A stretch of 64,000 nt of DNA from Bacillus sp. MYb209 (GTDB lineage Bacteria; Bacillota; Bacilli; Bacillales; Bacillaceae_G): the NCBI RefSeq assembly GCF_002975175.1, contig NZ_PCNZ01000001.1:248001-312000 (forward strand). Direction: 5' to 3'. Made by a program: the position numbers and the translations under genes. Positions 19,919-29,745 of this stretch are shown in pieces. The notes under the pieces were generated by a model that was given only the letters and a program-made list of their open reading frames with translations, searched no databases and had not been told where the DNA came from. Each line of letters begins with the position of its first letter. Position 1 is the first letter of the stretch.

Positions 19919-21193
19919 TTATAGCGCAGCTAATTGTTCGAAAAATTTCGGATACGATACAGCGACCGCATCACTATTCTCTATTTTCACTTCTCCATCT
20001 ATAATACACGATGCGATTGCAAGCATCATCCCAATACGATGATCGCCGTGACTATTAACAGTATTTCCTTTTAAACTTTGTTTACCATATATAATCATAC
20101 CATCTGGTGTAGCTTCAATCTTCGCACCTAATTTGCCTAATTCATCTACAACCGTATCGATACGATTTGTTTCTTTTACTTTTAACTCCTCAGCGTTTTT
20201 AATAACAGTAATTCCTTCTGCCTGCGTTGCCAATAAAGCAATTACAGGAATTTCATCAATTAATCTTGGAATAAAAGTTCCACCAATTTCTATTCCTTTT
20301 AGTTTAGATGTTTCAATCGTAATATCCCCGCACGGTTCAAACTCTTCATTTCTAATATGATCGATAGAAATAAGTGCACCCATCTTTGTTAATACATCTA
20401 AAATCCCTGTTCTCGTCGGATTTAAACCAACGTTTTCCAATACAAGCTTACTATTTTGGACAATTGCACCAGCTACTAAGAAAAATGCCGCCGAAGAAAT
20501 ATCTCCTGGAACTTCTATGTCTGCACCTTTAAGTTGTTGTCCACCTTGTAATGAAACGGTCCGTCCATTAACATCTACGGTACAACCGAATGCACGTAAC
20601 ATTCTTTCCGTATGATCACGAGATTGCATAGGCTCTGTTACCGTAGTTATGCCTTCCCCTTGCAAACCCGCAAGTAAAACTGCTGACTTCACTTGTGCAC
20701 TTGCTACTGGTGAATGGTAATGCATACCTTTTACCTTACCACCGCGAATAGATAAAGGTGTATATTGTCCGTTTTCTCTACCATCGATTTGAGCATTCAT
20801 CTTACTAAGCGGGTCTGTAACACGTTTCATAGGACGTTTTCCAATTGATGTATCACCAATTATCGTACTATGGAACGGCGTGTTTGCTAAAATCCCAAGC
20901 ATAAGACGAATAGTCGTCCCTGAATTCCCCACATCTAATACTTCTTTCGGTTCTTGTAAATTATGTAACCCTTTACCGTAAATCGTGACATCGTTACCAC
21001 TCTGTTCAATCTGGACACCTAGTTTTTGAAAACATGCAATTGTACTTAAACAATCTTCTCCTAATAAAAAATTTGATACTTTCGTCGTCCCTTCCGCTAT
21101 CGCTCCAAACATAACAGAGCGATGCGAAATAGATTTATCTCCTGGAACAACAATTTTCCCATTCAAACTATTTTTTCGTCCTACTAGTTTCAA
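19919..21193 (-). CDS. aroA: 3-phosphoshikimate 1-carboxyvinyltransferase (EPSP synthase)
   Basis: Sixth step of the shikimate pathway. The 424 residues contain PGDKSISHR (residues 18-26), the NSGTTIRLM loop, [10 protein letters not shown], and DHRIGMM near the C-terminus. The NSGTTIRL form differs from the class I NAGTAMR loop and fits class II-type enzymes. TTG start with AGGAGGATACAG upstream. It has its own promoter and is split from hisC by a terminator; tyrA, which lies between them in B. subtilis, is missing here. Confidence 0.96.
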   Translation of the reverse strand: MKLVGRKNSLNGKIVVPGDKSISHRSVMFGAIAEGTTKVSNFLLGEDCLSTIACFQKLGVQIEQSGNDVTIYGKGLHNLQEPKEVLDVGNSGTTIRLMLGILANTPFHSTIIGDTSIGKRPMKRVTDPLSKMNAQIDGRENGQYTPLSIRGGKVKGMHYHSPVASAQVKSAVLLAGLQGEGITTVTEPMQSRDHTERMLRAFGCTVDVNGRTVSLQGGQQLKGADIEVPGDISSAAFFLVAGAIVQNSKLVLENVGLNPTRTGILDVLTKMGALISIDHIRNEEFEPCGDITIETSKLKGIEIGGTFIPRLIDEIPVIALLATQAEGITVIKNAEELKVKETNRIDTVVDELGKLGAKIEATPDGMIIYGKQSLKGNTVNSHGDHRIGMMLAIASCIIDGEVKIENSDAVAVSYPKFFEQLAAL

Positions 21194-21248
21194 ACTGTAT
21201 CCTCCTCACATTTTAAATAAGTTATATGTACAATAGTTCTTCTTATAC

Positions 21249-21288
21249 GTCTACTTCTATTGTAACGTTTTCTTTCTTGAACGTGCAA
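21249..21288 (-). promoter_or_regulatory. Promoter of aroA
   Basis: Minus strand -35 TTGCAC, 18-base spacer, -10 TACAAT; upstream of the aroA TTG and downstream of the hisC terminator. Confidence 0.6.
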
Positions 21289-21314
21289 ACAACTCCCCTT
21301 ATTGCAATTCAAAT

Positions 21315-21342
21315 GAAAAAGGCTCCTGTAACAGGAGCCTTC
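21315..21342 (-). terminator. Terminator after the aroC-aroB-hisC operon
   Basis: Minus strand AAGGCTCCTGT / ACAGGAGCCTT with a one-base loop centre, then TTTTC. Confidence 0.85.
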
Positions 21343-21350
21343 ACCATTTC

Positions 21351-22463
21351 TTAAGAATACGTTTCTTCTTTCTTCACTTGTTCTTTTACAAGTTCCGTAA
21401 GTAATTCAATAATCTCATCATTTTCTTCTTTTAATCCAACAGTAATACGAATACCATCATGCATACCAAATGCTGCACCAGAACGAACGATATATCCTTT
21501 TTTCATTAATCGTTCGAAAGCTTCATTACCAGGTATACCAAGTTTCAAGAAAATGAAATTCGTTTGAGATGTATAGTAGAATACGTTATATTCCTTACAA
21601 AATGCATAATATTGATTTAATCCTCCGGCATTTTTCTTCACACACTCTTGTAAAAACTGTTGATCCTCTATTGCCGCTAACGCTACCGCTTGTGCGATAG
21701 TTGATGTGTTAAATGGTAGTCTTGCTACCTCTAGCTGCCCAATAAGCTTTGCATCACCAACCGCATATCCAATACGAAAAGCAGCTAATCCATATGCTTT
21801 TGAGAATGTACGTAGCACCATAAGATTTTCGTACTTTTCAAGAAGAGGTAATGTTTGCGGATAATCTTCTGCACCAGCATATTCATAATATGCTTCGTCC
21901 ATAATAACGAGCGCTGACCTTGGAACTGATTCTAAAAATGAAAGTAATTTTTGTTTTTCTACATATGTACCTGTCGGATTATTCGGATTACAAATCCATA
22001 CAATCTTCGTTTTCTCATCTACTTGCTGTAACATTGCATCTAAATTGTGAATACCATTTTCAAGTGGTACTTCCCGAACTTCCGCTCCTTCAATAACAGC
22101 ATGGTGATAATATTGTGAGAACGTAGGATTCGCCATTACAACATTTGTTCCGTTATGTAGCAAAGCGCGGCTAATCATTTGAATGACTTCATCTAACCCA
22201 CTACCAAATAAGAGTTGTTCCGCTTTTACACCTAAATGCTCTGCTACTTTCTCACGAAGCTCAAAAGCCGCCCCGTCCGGGTAGAGTGCATATTGATTAG
22301 CTAACGAAGTTAATGCTTCTGTCACACGCGCAGAGCAGCCAAACGGATTTTCATTCGATGCTAATTTCACAATTTTTGACAATCCATATTCTCTTTTTAC
22401 TTCCTCAATATTTTTCCCAGGTACATATGCTCTCAAAGTTAACAATTGCTCTTTTACTCTCAC
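21351..22463 (-). CDS. hisC: Histidinol-phosphate / aromatic aminotransferase
   Basis: PLP enzyme of fold type I, 370 residues. Seen: KLASNENPFGCS substrate loop, CNPNNPTGTY, DEAYYEYAG, and SKAYGLAAFRIGY, which holds the Schiff-base lysine. The GTG at 22463 with GGGGGAAG upstream gives the usual length; an ATG six codons upstream overlaps that site. In Bacillus this gene in the aro cluster also serves tyrosine and phenylalanine synthesis. It follows aroB after a 117-base gap where B. subtilis has aroH and the trp genes. Confidence 0.94.
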   Translation of the reverse strand: MRVKEQLLTLRAYVPGKNIEEVKREYGLSKIVKLASNENPFGCSARVTEALTSLANQYALYPDGAAFELREKVAEHLGVKAEQLLFGSGLDEVIQMISRALLHNGTNVVMANPTFSQYYHHAVIEGAEVREVPLENGIHNLDAMLQQVDEKTKIVWICNPNNPTGTYVEKQKLLSFLESVPRSALVIMDEAYYEYAGAEDYPQTLPLLEKYENLMVLRTFSKAYGLAAFRIGYAVGDAKLIGQLEVARLPFNTSTIAQAVALAAIEDQQFLQECVKKNAGGLNQYYAFCKEYNVFYYTSQTNFIFLKLGIPGNEAFERLMKKGYIVRSGAAFGMHDGIRITVGLKEENDEIIELLTELVKEQVKKEETYS

Positions 22464-22490
22464 TTTTCTTCCCCCAGTCATTGATATGAT

Positions 22491-22580
22491 TTATAATTCC
22501 TTACTGTCATCTTTAATCATAACCGTCACCATTACGAGAATACCTTTAAATATGCATTTCATACCTGTTCTACAACTTTT
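22491..22580 (-). pseudogene. Possible remnant of aroH (chorismate mutase)
   Basis: Directly after the aroB stop, in the same frame, 29 codons read without a stop and contain TGMKCIF, then LVMVTV. Bacillus AroH near its C-terminus has a TGGLKKCIRVMMTV-like stretch. The match (TG, K, CI, VM, TV with a few extra residues) is suggestive of a decayed aroH at the place where aroH lies in B. subtilis. Too short to be sure; it could be chance. Confidence 0.25.
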
Positions 22581-23666
22581 TTAGACCATATCCTTTTGAA
22601 ATGCTTCTAACGCAATATGAACAGTCTCATCTGAAATAGATACGACATTCACTCCCCCATATTCCTGCATAAGCACCATATGAATTGTTCCAGCATTTGC
22701 TTTTTTATCTTGTTTCATCAACTGAACGAGACGTTCTACATTCAAGTCGCTTGGCATTTTCGGATAACCGTATTTCAAGAACCACTGCTTCATTTCTTCA
22801 TAAGAAAGATCAACTTTGTACACTTGCTCACTTAAAAACATGGCAAATAGCATGCCAACTGCTACTCCATCACCGTGAGTAATATTTCCATATCCTAACT
22901 CTTTTTCAAGAGCATGTCCTAACGTATGCCCAAAATTCAAATGGGCACGTACACCTTTTTCTGTTTCGTCTTGCGACACAATATTCGCTTTCACAGGAAT
23001 CGCCTTCGTTAATATATGAATTAACTTTTCATCACGAAGATCCGTTAATATTTGCACTTCTTCTTTTAACCAATGATATAGCTCTACATCACCAATAAGA
23101 GCATGCTTTATCACTTCTGCATAACCTGATCGCCACTCTTTTTCAGGAAGTGAATGTAAAAATGGCGTATGATATACAACAGCTTCTGGCTGATGAAACG
23201 CTCCAATCATATTTTTTCCTAGTGGATGGTTAATTGCTACTTTCCCGCCTACTGCGCTATCGTGAGCTAATAAAGTCGTTGGAACTTGGACAAAGCGAAT
23301 ACCACGCATAAATGACGCGGCAACAAACCCAGCCAAATCTCCAATCATTCCGCCTCCAAGTGCGATGATTAAAGAATTTCTATCTAATTTATTTTCAAGA
23401 GCCGAAGTGTGAGCCTCATAGAAATTTTCAAAAGACTTTTCTTTTTCGCCACTCGGTACAACAAACGAAAACACTTTTTGCTCTACTTGCAATGCATCAA
23501 CAACTGTCTGTAAATGCAGTGATGCAACAGCTTCATCAGAAATGATCATTATGTTAGATACCACAGGATTCATTTTTTGAATAAGCGTTGTTACATGTGA
23601 CAACGCCTCTTTTCCAACATGTACATCGTATTCTTTTGATTTCGTTTGAATATGTATGTTCTCCAT
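22581..23666 (-). CDS. aroB: 3-dehydroquinate synthase
   Basis: NAD- and metal-dependent cyclisation of DAHP, second shikimate step. The 361 residues show GGGMIGDLAGFVAASFMRGI, TTLLAHDSAVGGKVAIN, and the HLNFGHTLGHALE metal-binding segment. The ATG overlaps the aroC stop by one base. Middle gene of aroC-aroB-hisC. Confidence 0.97.
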   Translation of the reverse strand: MENIHIQTKSKEYDVHVGKEALSHVTTLIQKMNPVVSNIMIISDEAVASLHLQTVVDALQVEQKVFSFVVPSGEKEKSFENFYEAHTSALENKLDRNSLIIALGGGMIGDLAGFVAASFMRGIRFVQVPTTLLAHDSAVGGKVAINHPLGKNMIGAFHQPEAVVYHTPFLHSLPEKEWRSGYAEVIKHALIGDVELYHWLKEEVQILTDLRDEKLIHILTKAIPVKANIVSQDETEKGVRAHLNFGHTLGHALEKELGYGNITHGDGVAVGMLFAMFLSEQVYKVDLSYEEMKQWFLKYGYPKMPSDLNVERLVQLMKQDKKANAGTIHMVLMQEYGGVNVVSISDETVHIALEAFQKDMV

Positions 23667-24838
23667 TAAAATCCCCTCGCATATTCATTATGTTTCTCAA
23701 TATTTTCACGTATAAGATCCATACGATCTAACCCAAATTGTTCAATTAAAGCTGTTGCTAGCTCCCAAGCCACAACAGCCTCAGCCACAACGCTAGCTGC
23801 TGGTACTGCACAACTATCTGAACGTTCAATACTCGCCGTGAAAGGTTCTTTCGTATCAATATCAACACTTTGAAGAGGTTTATATAATGTCGGTATCGGT
23901 TTCATAACACCGCGCACAACAACTGGCATGCCAGTTGTCATACCGCCTTCTAATCCACCTGCATTGTTCGTTTTTCTTCTGTACCCTTGCACTTCATCCC
24001 AAAGGATTTCATCGTGCACTTCACTTCCCGGTCTATGTGCTGCTTCAAAACCAATTCCAATTTCAACACCTTTAAAGGCGTTAATACTCATAATTGCCGC
24101 TGCTAATTTTGCATCTAACTTTCTATCATAATGTACATAGCTACCTACCCCAATTGGCATTCCTTCTACAACTACTTCAACAATGCCGCCGATAGAATCG
24201 CCATTTGCCTTTGCATCATCAATTGCTTGCATCATCTTTTTACCTGCTTCTTCATCTAAACAACGTACAGGAGATGCTTCTGTAATACTTTGTAATTCTG
24301 CAATAGAGTTGTATGAAATATTCTCTGCTTGTACATCACCAATTTCGACAACATGTCCTGCAACTTGTATTCCTAACTCCGCTAATATTTTTTTCGCAAC
24401 TGCACCCGCTGCAACACGAACTGTCGTTTCACGTGCGGAGGAACGCTCCAATACATTTCTCATATCTCTATGACCATATTTAATCGCTCCATTTAAATCA
24501 GCATGTCCAGGTCTTGGTTTCGTAACTTGCCTTTTCATTTCTTTCTCTTCCTGGTCAGTTAACGGTTCTGTGCCCATAACCTTAGTCCAATGTGCGAAAT
24601 CACGATTTTCAACGACGAGTGCAATCGGAGATCCTATCGTCTTTCCATGCCTAACACCACTTACAATTTGCACTTGGTCTTTCTCAATTTGCATGCGTCT
24701 ACCGCGTCCATATCCTTTTTGTCTTCTAGCTAATTCTTCATTTATATCATTCGTTACTAAAGATAATCCTGCCGGAACACCTTCTAAAATTGTCGTAAGT
24801 TGCGGACCGTGGGATTCACCAGCTGTAATATATCGCAT
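23666..24838 (-). CDS. aroC: Chorismate synthase
   Basis: Last common shikimate step, FMN-dependent. The 390 residues begin [12 protein letters not shown], the family signature, and include [18 protein letters not shown] and [13 protein letters not shown] with AAGAGGAATAACGT upstream. First gene of the small aro operon; called aroF in B. subtilis nomenclature. A GCTAC/GTAGC hairpin lies just upstream of the ribosome site but no known riboswitch was recognised. Confidence 0.97.
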   Translation of the reverse strand: MRYITAGESHGPQLTTILEGVPAGLSLVTNDINEELARRQKGYGRGRRMQIEKDQVQIVSGVRHGKTIGSPIALVVENRDFAHWTKVMGTEPLTDQEEKEMKRQVTKPRPGHADLNGAIKYGHRDMRNVLERSSARETTVRVAAGAVAKKILAELGIQVAGHVVEIGDVQAENISYNSIAELQSITEASPVRCLDEEAGKKMMQAIDDAKANGDSIGGIVEVVVEGMPIGVGSYVHYDRKLDAKLAAAIMSINAFKGVEIGIGFEAAHRPGSEVHDEILWDEVQGYRRKTNNAGGLEGGMTTGMPVVVRGVMKPIPTLYKPLQSVDIDTKEPFTASIERSDSCAVPAASVVAEAVVAWELATALIEQFGLDRMDLIRENIEKHNEYARGF

Positions 24839-25049
24839 ACGTTATTCCTCTTTTCGCATATGTATTTATCCCGCTACATAAAGTAGCTATATTATCTTCC
24901 ATCACTCTTTAAAATACAAAGAAATTATATAGTAAATCGAGTGTTTGCTTTCCCTACTTGTAATTATTCTATTATTTTCATAACAGTAGACCTTTTACTT
25001 TACATACCAATATATCATAACAGTCCTAACTTCGTAACTGATCGAAATA

Positions 25050-25093
25050 AAAAAAAGTGCAAGAAGAATACCCTATTCTTCTTGCACTTTTTA
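25050..25093. terminator. Strong bidirectional terminator after ndk
   Basis: Nineteen paired bases (AAAAAGTGCAAGAAGAATA and its complement) around a three-base loop, with A and T runs on both sides. The rest of 24839-25138 holds the aroC upstream region and no visible gene. Confidence 0.88.
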
Positions 25094-25138
25094 CTATTAT
25101 CACAGTTATTAAAGCGTTTACAAATTATTTCAAAATAA

Positions 25139-25585
25139 TTAGTAAATCCATTGATTCATTAATTTTGAGTAGTCTACTAATTCTTCTTCCTTAAAGAAAA
25201 TAGCAATCTCGCGCTCTGCACTTTTTAAAGAATCCGAACCGTGGATAATGTTTTTCGCAACAGTTACACCGAAATCTCCACGAATTGTTCCAGGATCAGC
25301 TTCATGTGGTCGTGTTTTACCCATCATATTGCGTGCTGTATCTACTACACCTTCACCTTGCCATACCATTGCGAATACAGGGGCAGATGTAATAAAGTCT
25401 ACTAATTCACCAAAGAAAGGTCTTTCTTTATGCTCACCGTAGTGTTGTTCAGCAATTTCCGGAGTAACTTGCATTAATTTTGCACCAACTAATTGAAAGC
25501 CCTTTTTCTCAAAACGAGCTACGATTTCCCCAATGAAGGCACGTTGTACACCGTCTGGTTTTACCATTAGAAATGTTTTTTCCAT
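25139..25585 (-). CDS. ndk: Nucleoside diphosphate kinase
   Basis: Balances NTP pools by phosphate transfer through an active-site histidine. The 148-residue form starts [15 protein letters not shown]; the catalytic His is in NIIHGSDS. An open frame extends 27 codons upstream, but GTGGAGAGA lies just before this ATG. Single gene with strong terminator. Confidence 0.96.
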   Translation of the reverse strand: MEKTFLMVKPDGVQRAFIGEIVARFEKKGFQLVGAKLMQVTPEIAEQHYGEHKERPFFGELVDFITSAPVFAMVWQGEGVVDTARNMMGKTRPHEADPGTIRGDFGVTVAKNIIHGSDSLKSAEREIAIFFKEEELVDYSKLMNQWIY

Positions 25586-25709
25586 AAAAAATCTCTCCAC
25601 TTCTGAATTATGTATGTAATTGTATATCCCCACACACATATTAACACCCTTATCACAATTGTGCAATAGTTCTGAAATAGATAGATTATTTTATTTTTTA
25701 GAAAAAACA

Positions 25710-26672
25710 CTAAAATTTTCGTTTTCCAATATACTTTGCGACATTTTGCAACGCATACTTCGCCTGTCCACGAGGGAGTGGTTTTATTATTTCTAATGCT
25801 TTATGTAAATAACGTTCACTAAACGAAAATGCTTTATCAATAGCTTCGCTCGCTTTAATATCATCAATAATTTCTTTCATTTCACTTGCTGTTGTATTTT
25901 CATGCACAGATGTAATTTTCTGACGAAGAACTGGGTCTTCCATGGCATACAAAACAGGTAATGTAATGTTACCTTGTAATAAATCACCACCAGCAGGCTT
26001 TCCAAGCTTCTCTTCTGTCGATACGAAATCTAAAATATCATCAATAATTTGATAAGACATACCAACAAAATATCCATACCAAAATAGACGATTTACAGTA
26101 TCACGATTAGCACCAGCAGCAATCGCTCCCAACTGACAACTCGCGGCGATTAACAATGCTGTTTTTCGTTTTATCCTTCTTAAATACGTTCTTAAATTTT
26201 GATCATAGTTATACTTATCTTTAATTTGTTCGATTTCACCTTTACAAACTTCTAAAATTGTATGAGACAACGCTTGATGTGCATCTGGAATTTCTATATT
26301 TGTTATACATTCAAGAGACTTCGCAAACAAGTAGTCTCCTGTATACATTGCAATACGATCTCCCCATTTCGCATTCACCGTTGCGCTACCGCGTCGTAAA
26401 AACGCAGCATCAATTACATCATCGTGAACAAGCGAAGCCATATGAATAAGTTCTAATGCAACCGCAACATGCTTAATTGCATCTAACTTATAATCCCCAA
26501 ATTTCCCTGCAAGCAAAACAAAAACAGGGCGAATCCGCTTCCCACCTGCTTCAATAAGCTGTAATGCCGCTTCTTCTACTAACGGCTGCTCAGAAGCAAC
26601 TGTCTTCTTCAATTCTTTTTCTATAACATTAATATCCGATCGTAAAAAAGAGTACATAAGTTGTAACTTCAT
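25710..26672 (-). CDS. hepT: Heptaprenyl diphosphate synthase component II
   Basis: Catalytic trans-prenyltransferase subunit that builds the C35 side chain of menaquinone-7. The 320 residues hold both aspartate motifs: HDDVIDAAFLRRG and DDILDFVS. ATG at 26672 has AAGGTGAACA upstream. Works with HepS encoded two genes upstream; same order hepS-menG-hepT as in B. subtilis. Confidence 0.96.
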   Translation of the reverse strand: MKLQLMYSFLRSDINVIEKELKKTVASEQPLVEEAALQLIEAGGKRIRPVFVLLAGKFGDYKLDAIKHVAVALELIHMASLVHDDVIDAAFLRRGSATVNAKWGDRIAMYTGDYLFAKSLECITNIEIPDAHQALSHTILEVCKGEIEQIKDKYNYDQNLRTYLRRIKRKTALLIAASCQLGAIAAGANRDTVNRLFWYGYFVGMSYQIIDDILDFVSTEEKLGKPAGGDLLQGNITLPVLYAMEDPVLRQKITSVHENTTASEMKEIIDDIKASEAIDKAFSFSERYLHKALEIIKPLPRGQAKYALQNVAKYIGKRKF

Positions 26673-26703
26673 ATTGTTCACCTTAACCTAAAACGTCTTT
26701 TTT

Positions 26704-27417
26704 CTATTTTGATTCTGGTTTAAAACCTAAATGCATAGCTGCTACACCAAAAGTAAATGGTTTCACTTGCACATTCTTAAGCCCAGCTTCTTCAAACATA
26801 CGTGCTAACTCTTTCATCCCTGGGAATGTACTAGCAGATTCCTGAAGCCATGAATATTCTTTATAACTTTTCGCAAACATCTTTCCAAATAACGGCATGA
26901 TATATTTAAAGTATAAGACATATCCTTGACGAAAACCTATCATCGTTGGTTGAGATGTTTCCAGGCAAATTACTTTTCCACCAGGCTTTACTACACGCGT
27001 CATTTCTTTTAATACTTGCATGTAATCCGGAACGTTACGTAACCCAAAACCAATCGTTACATAATCAAACGTATTATCTTCATAAGGAAGTTCCATTGCA
27101 TTTCCATGCATAAGTTCTACTTGCTTTAATTCTAAAGCTTCTACCTTTTGTTTACCGACAGCTAGCATATTTTCGCTAAAGTCTAAACCGTAAACCTTCC
27201 CATCTTCACCTACAGCTCCCGCTAGTGCAATTGTCCAATCTGCCGTCCCGCAGCATACATCAAGTGCCTTACTCCCAGGTTTCACATCCATAATTCGCAT
27301 CGTTTCTTTGCGCCATGCCTTATGCCTTTGAAAACTAATTACAGAATTCATCACATCGTATTTATCAGAAATTTTCTCAAATACGTCATGTACTCTTTCT
27401 TCTTTTGATTGTTGCAT
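26704..27417 (-). CDS. menG: Demethylmenaquinone methyltransferase
   Basis: SAM-dependent last step of menaquinone synthesis (UbiE/MenG family). The 237 residues contain the SAM site [11 protein letters not shown] and the family signature [10 protein letters not shown] and [12 protein letters not shown] at 27417 has AAGAAGGTA upstream. Between hepS and hepT, so side-chain synthesis and ring methylation are co-transcribed. Confidence 0.96.
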   Translation of the reverse strand: MQQSKEERVHDVFEKISDKYDVMNSVISFQRHKAWRKETMRIMDVKPGSKALDVCCGTADWTIALAGAVGEDGKVYGLDFSENMLAVGKQKVEALELKQVELMHGNAMELPYEDNTFDYVTIGFGLRNVPDYMQVLKEMTRVVKPGGKVICLETSQPTMIGFRQGYVLYFKYIMPLFGKMFAKSYKEYSWLQESASTFPGMKELARMFEEAGLKNVQVKPFTFGVAAMHLGFKPESK

Positions 27418-27446
27418 GCTCGTACCTTCTTCCAATGTAAAGTTAC

Positions 27447-28199
27447 TTATGTCCTTGATTTATCTCTTAACATAGAAATTATCTCATTAACTTCTGTATG
27501 ATTCTCTAAAAAATTTTCTTCCTGCTTTCTCATTTCCATAAGCCATTCATTAATAACTGTTTCTAGATTTTTATCGTCATCCAATGAGTTTTTTTGGACC
27601 GCTTGAAAAACAGGTGAATTTTGTTTATCAGCATACAATTGACACTCTTTTTGAAGACGATTTTTTCCTAATACATAAGTTATATATGGTTTCCAATTAG
27701 ATAACTGAAAATGATCACATGTTTTTTGCAAAAGCGCAGATTCAATTATTACTACACTTTCCATTATGTCTTGAATCGCCACATGTGCTTTTTGATATAG
27801 CATAATTTTATGTTCATTAATCTCCTTAATTCCTTCAGCAAGTGCACGAATTAAGATAATATCACAATTCATTGACAATAAGTAATAGTATAGACCACTA
27901 TAATAATCCCCTGCAAGAACTGTCAATTGACGACGCTTATGGAATCCACTCGTCTCTTCGTTTGCTTTATTTGATACTTTTTCATGTGTATCAAGAGCAA
28001 TTTGTACAAGCATAATCGTTACTACATAATGTTCAATTTGTTCTTTATGTATATTTGCACTTTTTAATGCACCGTATAACAGCGCTATTTTTTCTTCATC
28101 AATAAATGGTTCTTCAATATAGTTTATAAAATAAGGATGGCGTAATTTCTCCATCAATTTCTCTTTAATACCCGCATACCCTCCGTAGATGTCACACAC
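27447..28199 (-). CDS. hepS: Heptaprenyl diphosphate synthase component I
   Basis: Non-catalytic partner of HepT. The 250 residues are all-helical with the weakly conserved [21 protein letters not shown] opening similar to B. subtilis HepS. GTG start with AAGGGTGAT upstream; an extended -10 (TGTTATAAT) lies at 28235-28240. In B. subtilis mtrB (TRAP) sits between folE and hepS; here the 270-base gap has no such gene. Confidence 0.92.
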   Translation of the reverse strand: MCDIYGGYAGIKEKLMEKLRHPYFINYIEEPFIDEEKIALLYGALKSANIHKEQIEHYVVTIMLVQIALDTHEKVSNKANEETSGFHKRRQLTVLAGDYYSGLYYYLLSMNCDIILIRALAEGIKEINEHKIMLYQKAHVAIQDIMESVVIIESALLQKTCDHFQLSNWKPYITYVLGKNRLQKECQLYADKQNSPVFQAVQKNSLDDDKNLETVINEWLMEMRKQEENFLENHTEVNEIISMLRDKSRT

Positions 28200-28234
28200 A
28201 AAAAATCACCCTTGTTTTCTAATTCATAAAATTT

Positions 28235-28240
28235 ATTATA
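28235..28240 (-). promoter_or_regulatory. -10 element of hepS-menG-hepT
   Basis: Minus strand GTGTTATAAT: perfect TATAAT with extended TG, about 30 bases before the hepS GTG. No clear -35. Confidence 0.55.
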
Positions 28241-28437
28241 ACACATACATTCTATTTTCTATAATCAAAACTTGGCTACTTCTGCCAAACTTCCACCGAA
28301 TGAAGCCTCAACTTTCATTCATACGAGTTATCTTCGTCTCTAACAACTACAAACATTCATTTCCACAAAAAGCGAAGTAATTTTCAACCTTTATATTCTT
28401 GCTCTTTAACACTAAAACTATATCATTTTTTTGTATA

Positions 28438-28472
28438 TAAAAAAAAGAAAAGCAGTTTCCCGCTTTTCTTTA
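28438..28472 (-). terminator. Terminator after folE
   Basis: Minus strand AAAGAAAAGC, eight-base loop, GCTTTTCTTT followed by T run; overlaps the folE stop. Confidence 0.85.
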
Positions 28473-29039
28473 CTTCGTCTTAATAAACGATAAAATTTCA
28501 CTACGTGCTGCTGCATCATTTTCTAACACGCCGCGCACCGCAGTCGTTACTGTTTTCGCACCAGGCTTTTTCACACCACGCATCGTCATACACATATGCT
28601 CTGCTTCTACTACTACCATTACACCATGCGGCTCTAATACTTCCATAATAGAGTTAGCTACTGTTGATGTAATTCGTTCCTGTAGTTGTGGACGACGCGC
28701 AATTGTGTCTACAGTACGAGCTAATTTACTTAGTCCTGTTACTTTTCCACCTTGCGGAATATATGCAACGTGAGCAACTCCATAAAACGGAACAAGATGA
28801 TGCTCACACATCGAATAGAATGGTATATCTTTTACTAGTACAAGCTCTTCGTGGTCTTCTCCGAATACTTTGTGTAAATGCTCTTTCGGATCCTCATGCA
28901 TCCCTGAGAATACTTCTGCGTACATTTTCGCAACACGTTTCGGTGTATCAAGTACTCCCTCGCGATTTGGGTCATCTCCGATTGCCTCTAAAATAAGACG
29001 TACTGCATGTTCAATTTGTTCTAAATTAACTTTTGCCAT
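28470..29039 (-). CDS. folE: GTP cyclohydrolase I
   Basis: First step of tetrahydrofolate synthesis. The 189 residues include the zinc motif [22 protein letters not shown] and the C-terminal [12 protein letters not shown]. Called mtrA in B. subtilis. It lies between hbs and the hep genes as in B. subtilis, but with its own terminator. Confidence 0.97.
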   Translation of the reverse strand: MAKVNLEQIEHAVRLILEAIGDDPNREGVLDTPKRVAKMYAEVFSGMHEDPKEHLHKVFGEDHEELVLVKDIPFYSMCEHHLVPFYGVAHVAYIPQGGKVTGLSKLARTVDTIARRPQLQERITSTVANSIMEVLEPHGVMVVVEAEHMCMTMRGVKKPGAKTVTTAVRGVLENDAAARSEILSFIKTK

Positions 29040-29107
29040 CCGCTAGCCCTCCCGAAAAACCTAAAAGTGATACGAACACATTCTAGCATATTTATGTTTT
29101 TAAAAGC

Positions 29108-29142
29108 AAAAAGAAGAGTTTCCAAAAAGGAAACTCTTCTTC
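29108..29142 (-). terminator. Terminator after hbs
   Basis: Minus strand AAGAAGAGTTTCC, five-base loop, GGAAACTCTTCTT and T-rich tail. Confidence 0.88.
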
Positions 29143-29160
29143 CCTGTTAATATGTAAGGA

Positions 29161-29433
29161 TTATTTAACCGCATCTTTTAACGCTTTACCAGGTTTGAAT
29201 GCAGGTACTTTACTTGCAGCGATTTCAATCTCCTCACCTGTTTGTGGGTTACGACCTTTACGAGCCGCACGCTCACGAACTTCGAAGTTACCGAATCCGA
29301 TTAGTTGTACTTTATCACCTTGTTTTAAAGCTTCTAAGATAGAATCAAAAACAGCGTCCACTGCTTTTGTTGCGTCCTTTTTAGAAAGGGAACTTGCTTC
29401 TGCAACAGCATTGATTAAATCTGTCTTGTTCAT
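29161..29433 (-). CDS. hbs: DNA-binding protein HU
   Basis: Histone-like protein of 90 residues that bends and compacts DNA as a dimer. [12 protein letters not shown] at the start and the DNA-binding arm [21 protein letters not shown] are typical. A very strong ribosome site (GGGAGGAGGTGA) precedes the ATG. The 300-base upstream region contains a TATAAT near 29560 and is otherwise AT-rich. Confidence 0.97.
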   Translation of the reverse strand: MNKTDLINAVAEASSLSKKDATKAVDAVFDSILEALKQGDKVQLIGFGNFEVRERAARKGRNPQTGEEIEIAASKVPAFKPGKALKDAVK

Positions 29434-29690
29434 GCCATTCACCTCCTCCCAAAGATAAGACTGTATAATGATCATAAAATGAGTCTTACTTTCATTTGTA
29501 GGCAATTTTTACAAATTCTATACTACAAAGATGTAGATAAATCATTATCAACGCCTATATTATACGATTCTCCTTTATAATTCAATATTTTTAAGGAAAT
29601 TGTTACTCTTAAAATGTGAAATTCTGATGAAACTTGACAATTTACAACAAAATATTAGATAATGACTGTTTATTTTTCTATTACGTACTC

Positions 29691-29745
29691 AAAAAAAAAA
29701 AAAAAAAAAAATCCCTCTGCAATTAGAGGGATTTTTTTCTTATAA
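29691..29745 (-). terminator. Terminator after spoIVA with 21-base homopolymer
   Basis: Minus strand AATCCCTCT, six-base loop, AGAGGGATT followed by a run of 21 T (29691-29711 A on the plus strand), far longer than a terminator needs. Confidence 0.85.

Noticed and set aside
24839-25049. Possible T-box or other amino-acid leader before aroC
   Set aside because: No AGGGTGG-type T-box sequence and no terminator between the promoter region and aroC; only a small hairpin.
28688-28996. Plus-strand frame of 102 codons over folE
   Set aside because: Shadow of folE with no ribosome site.
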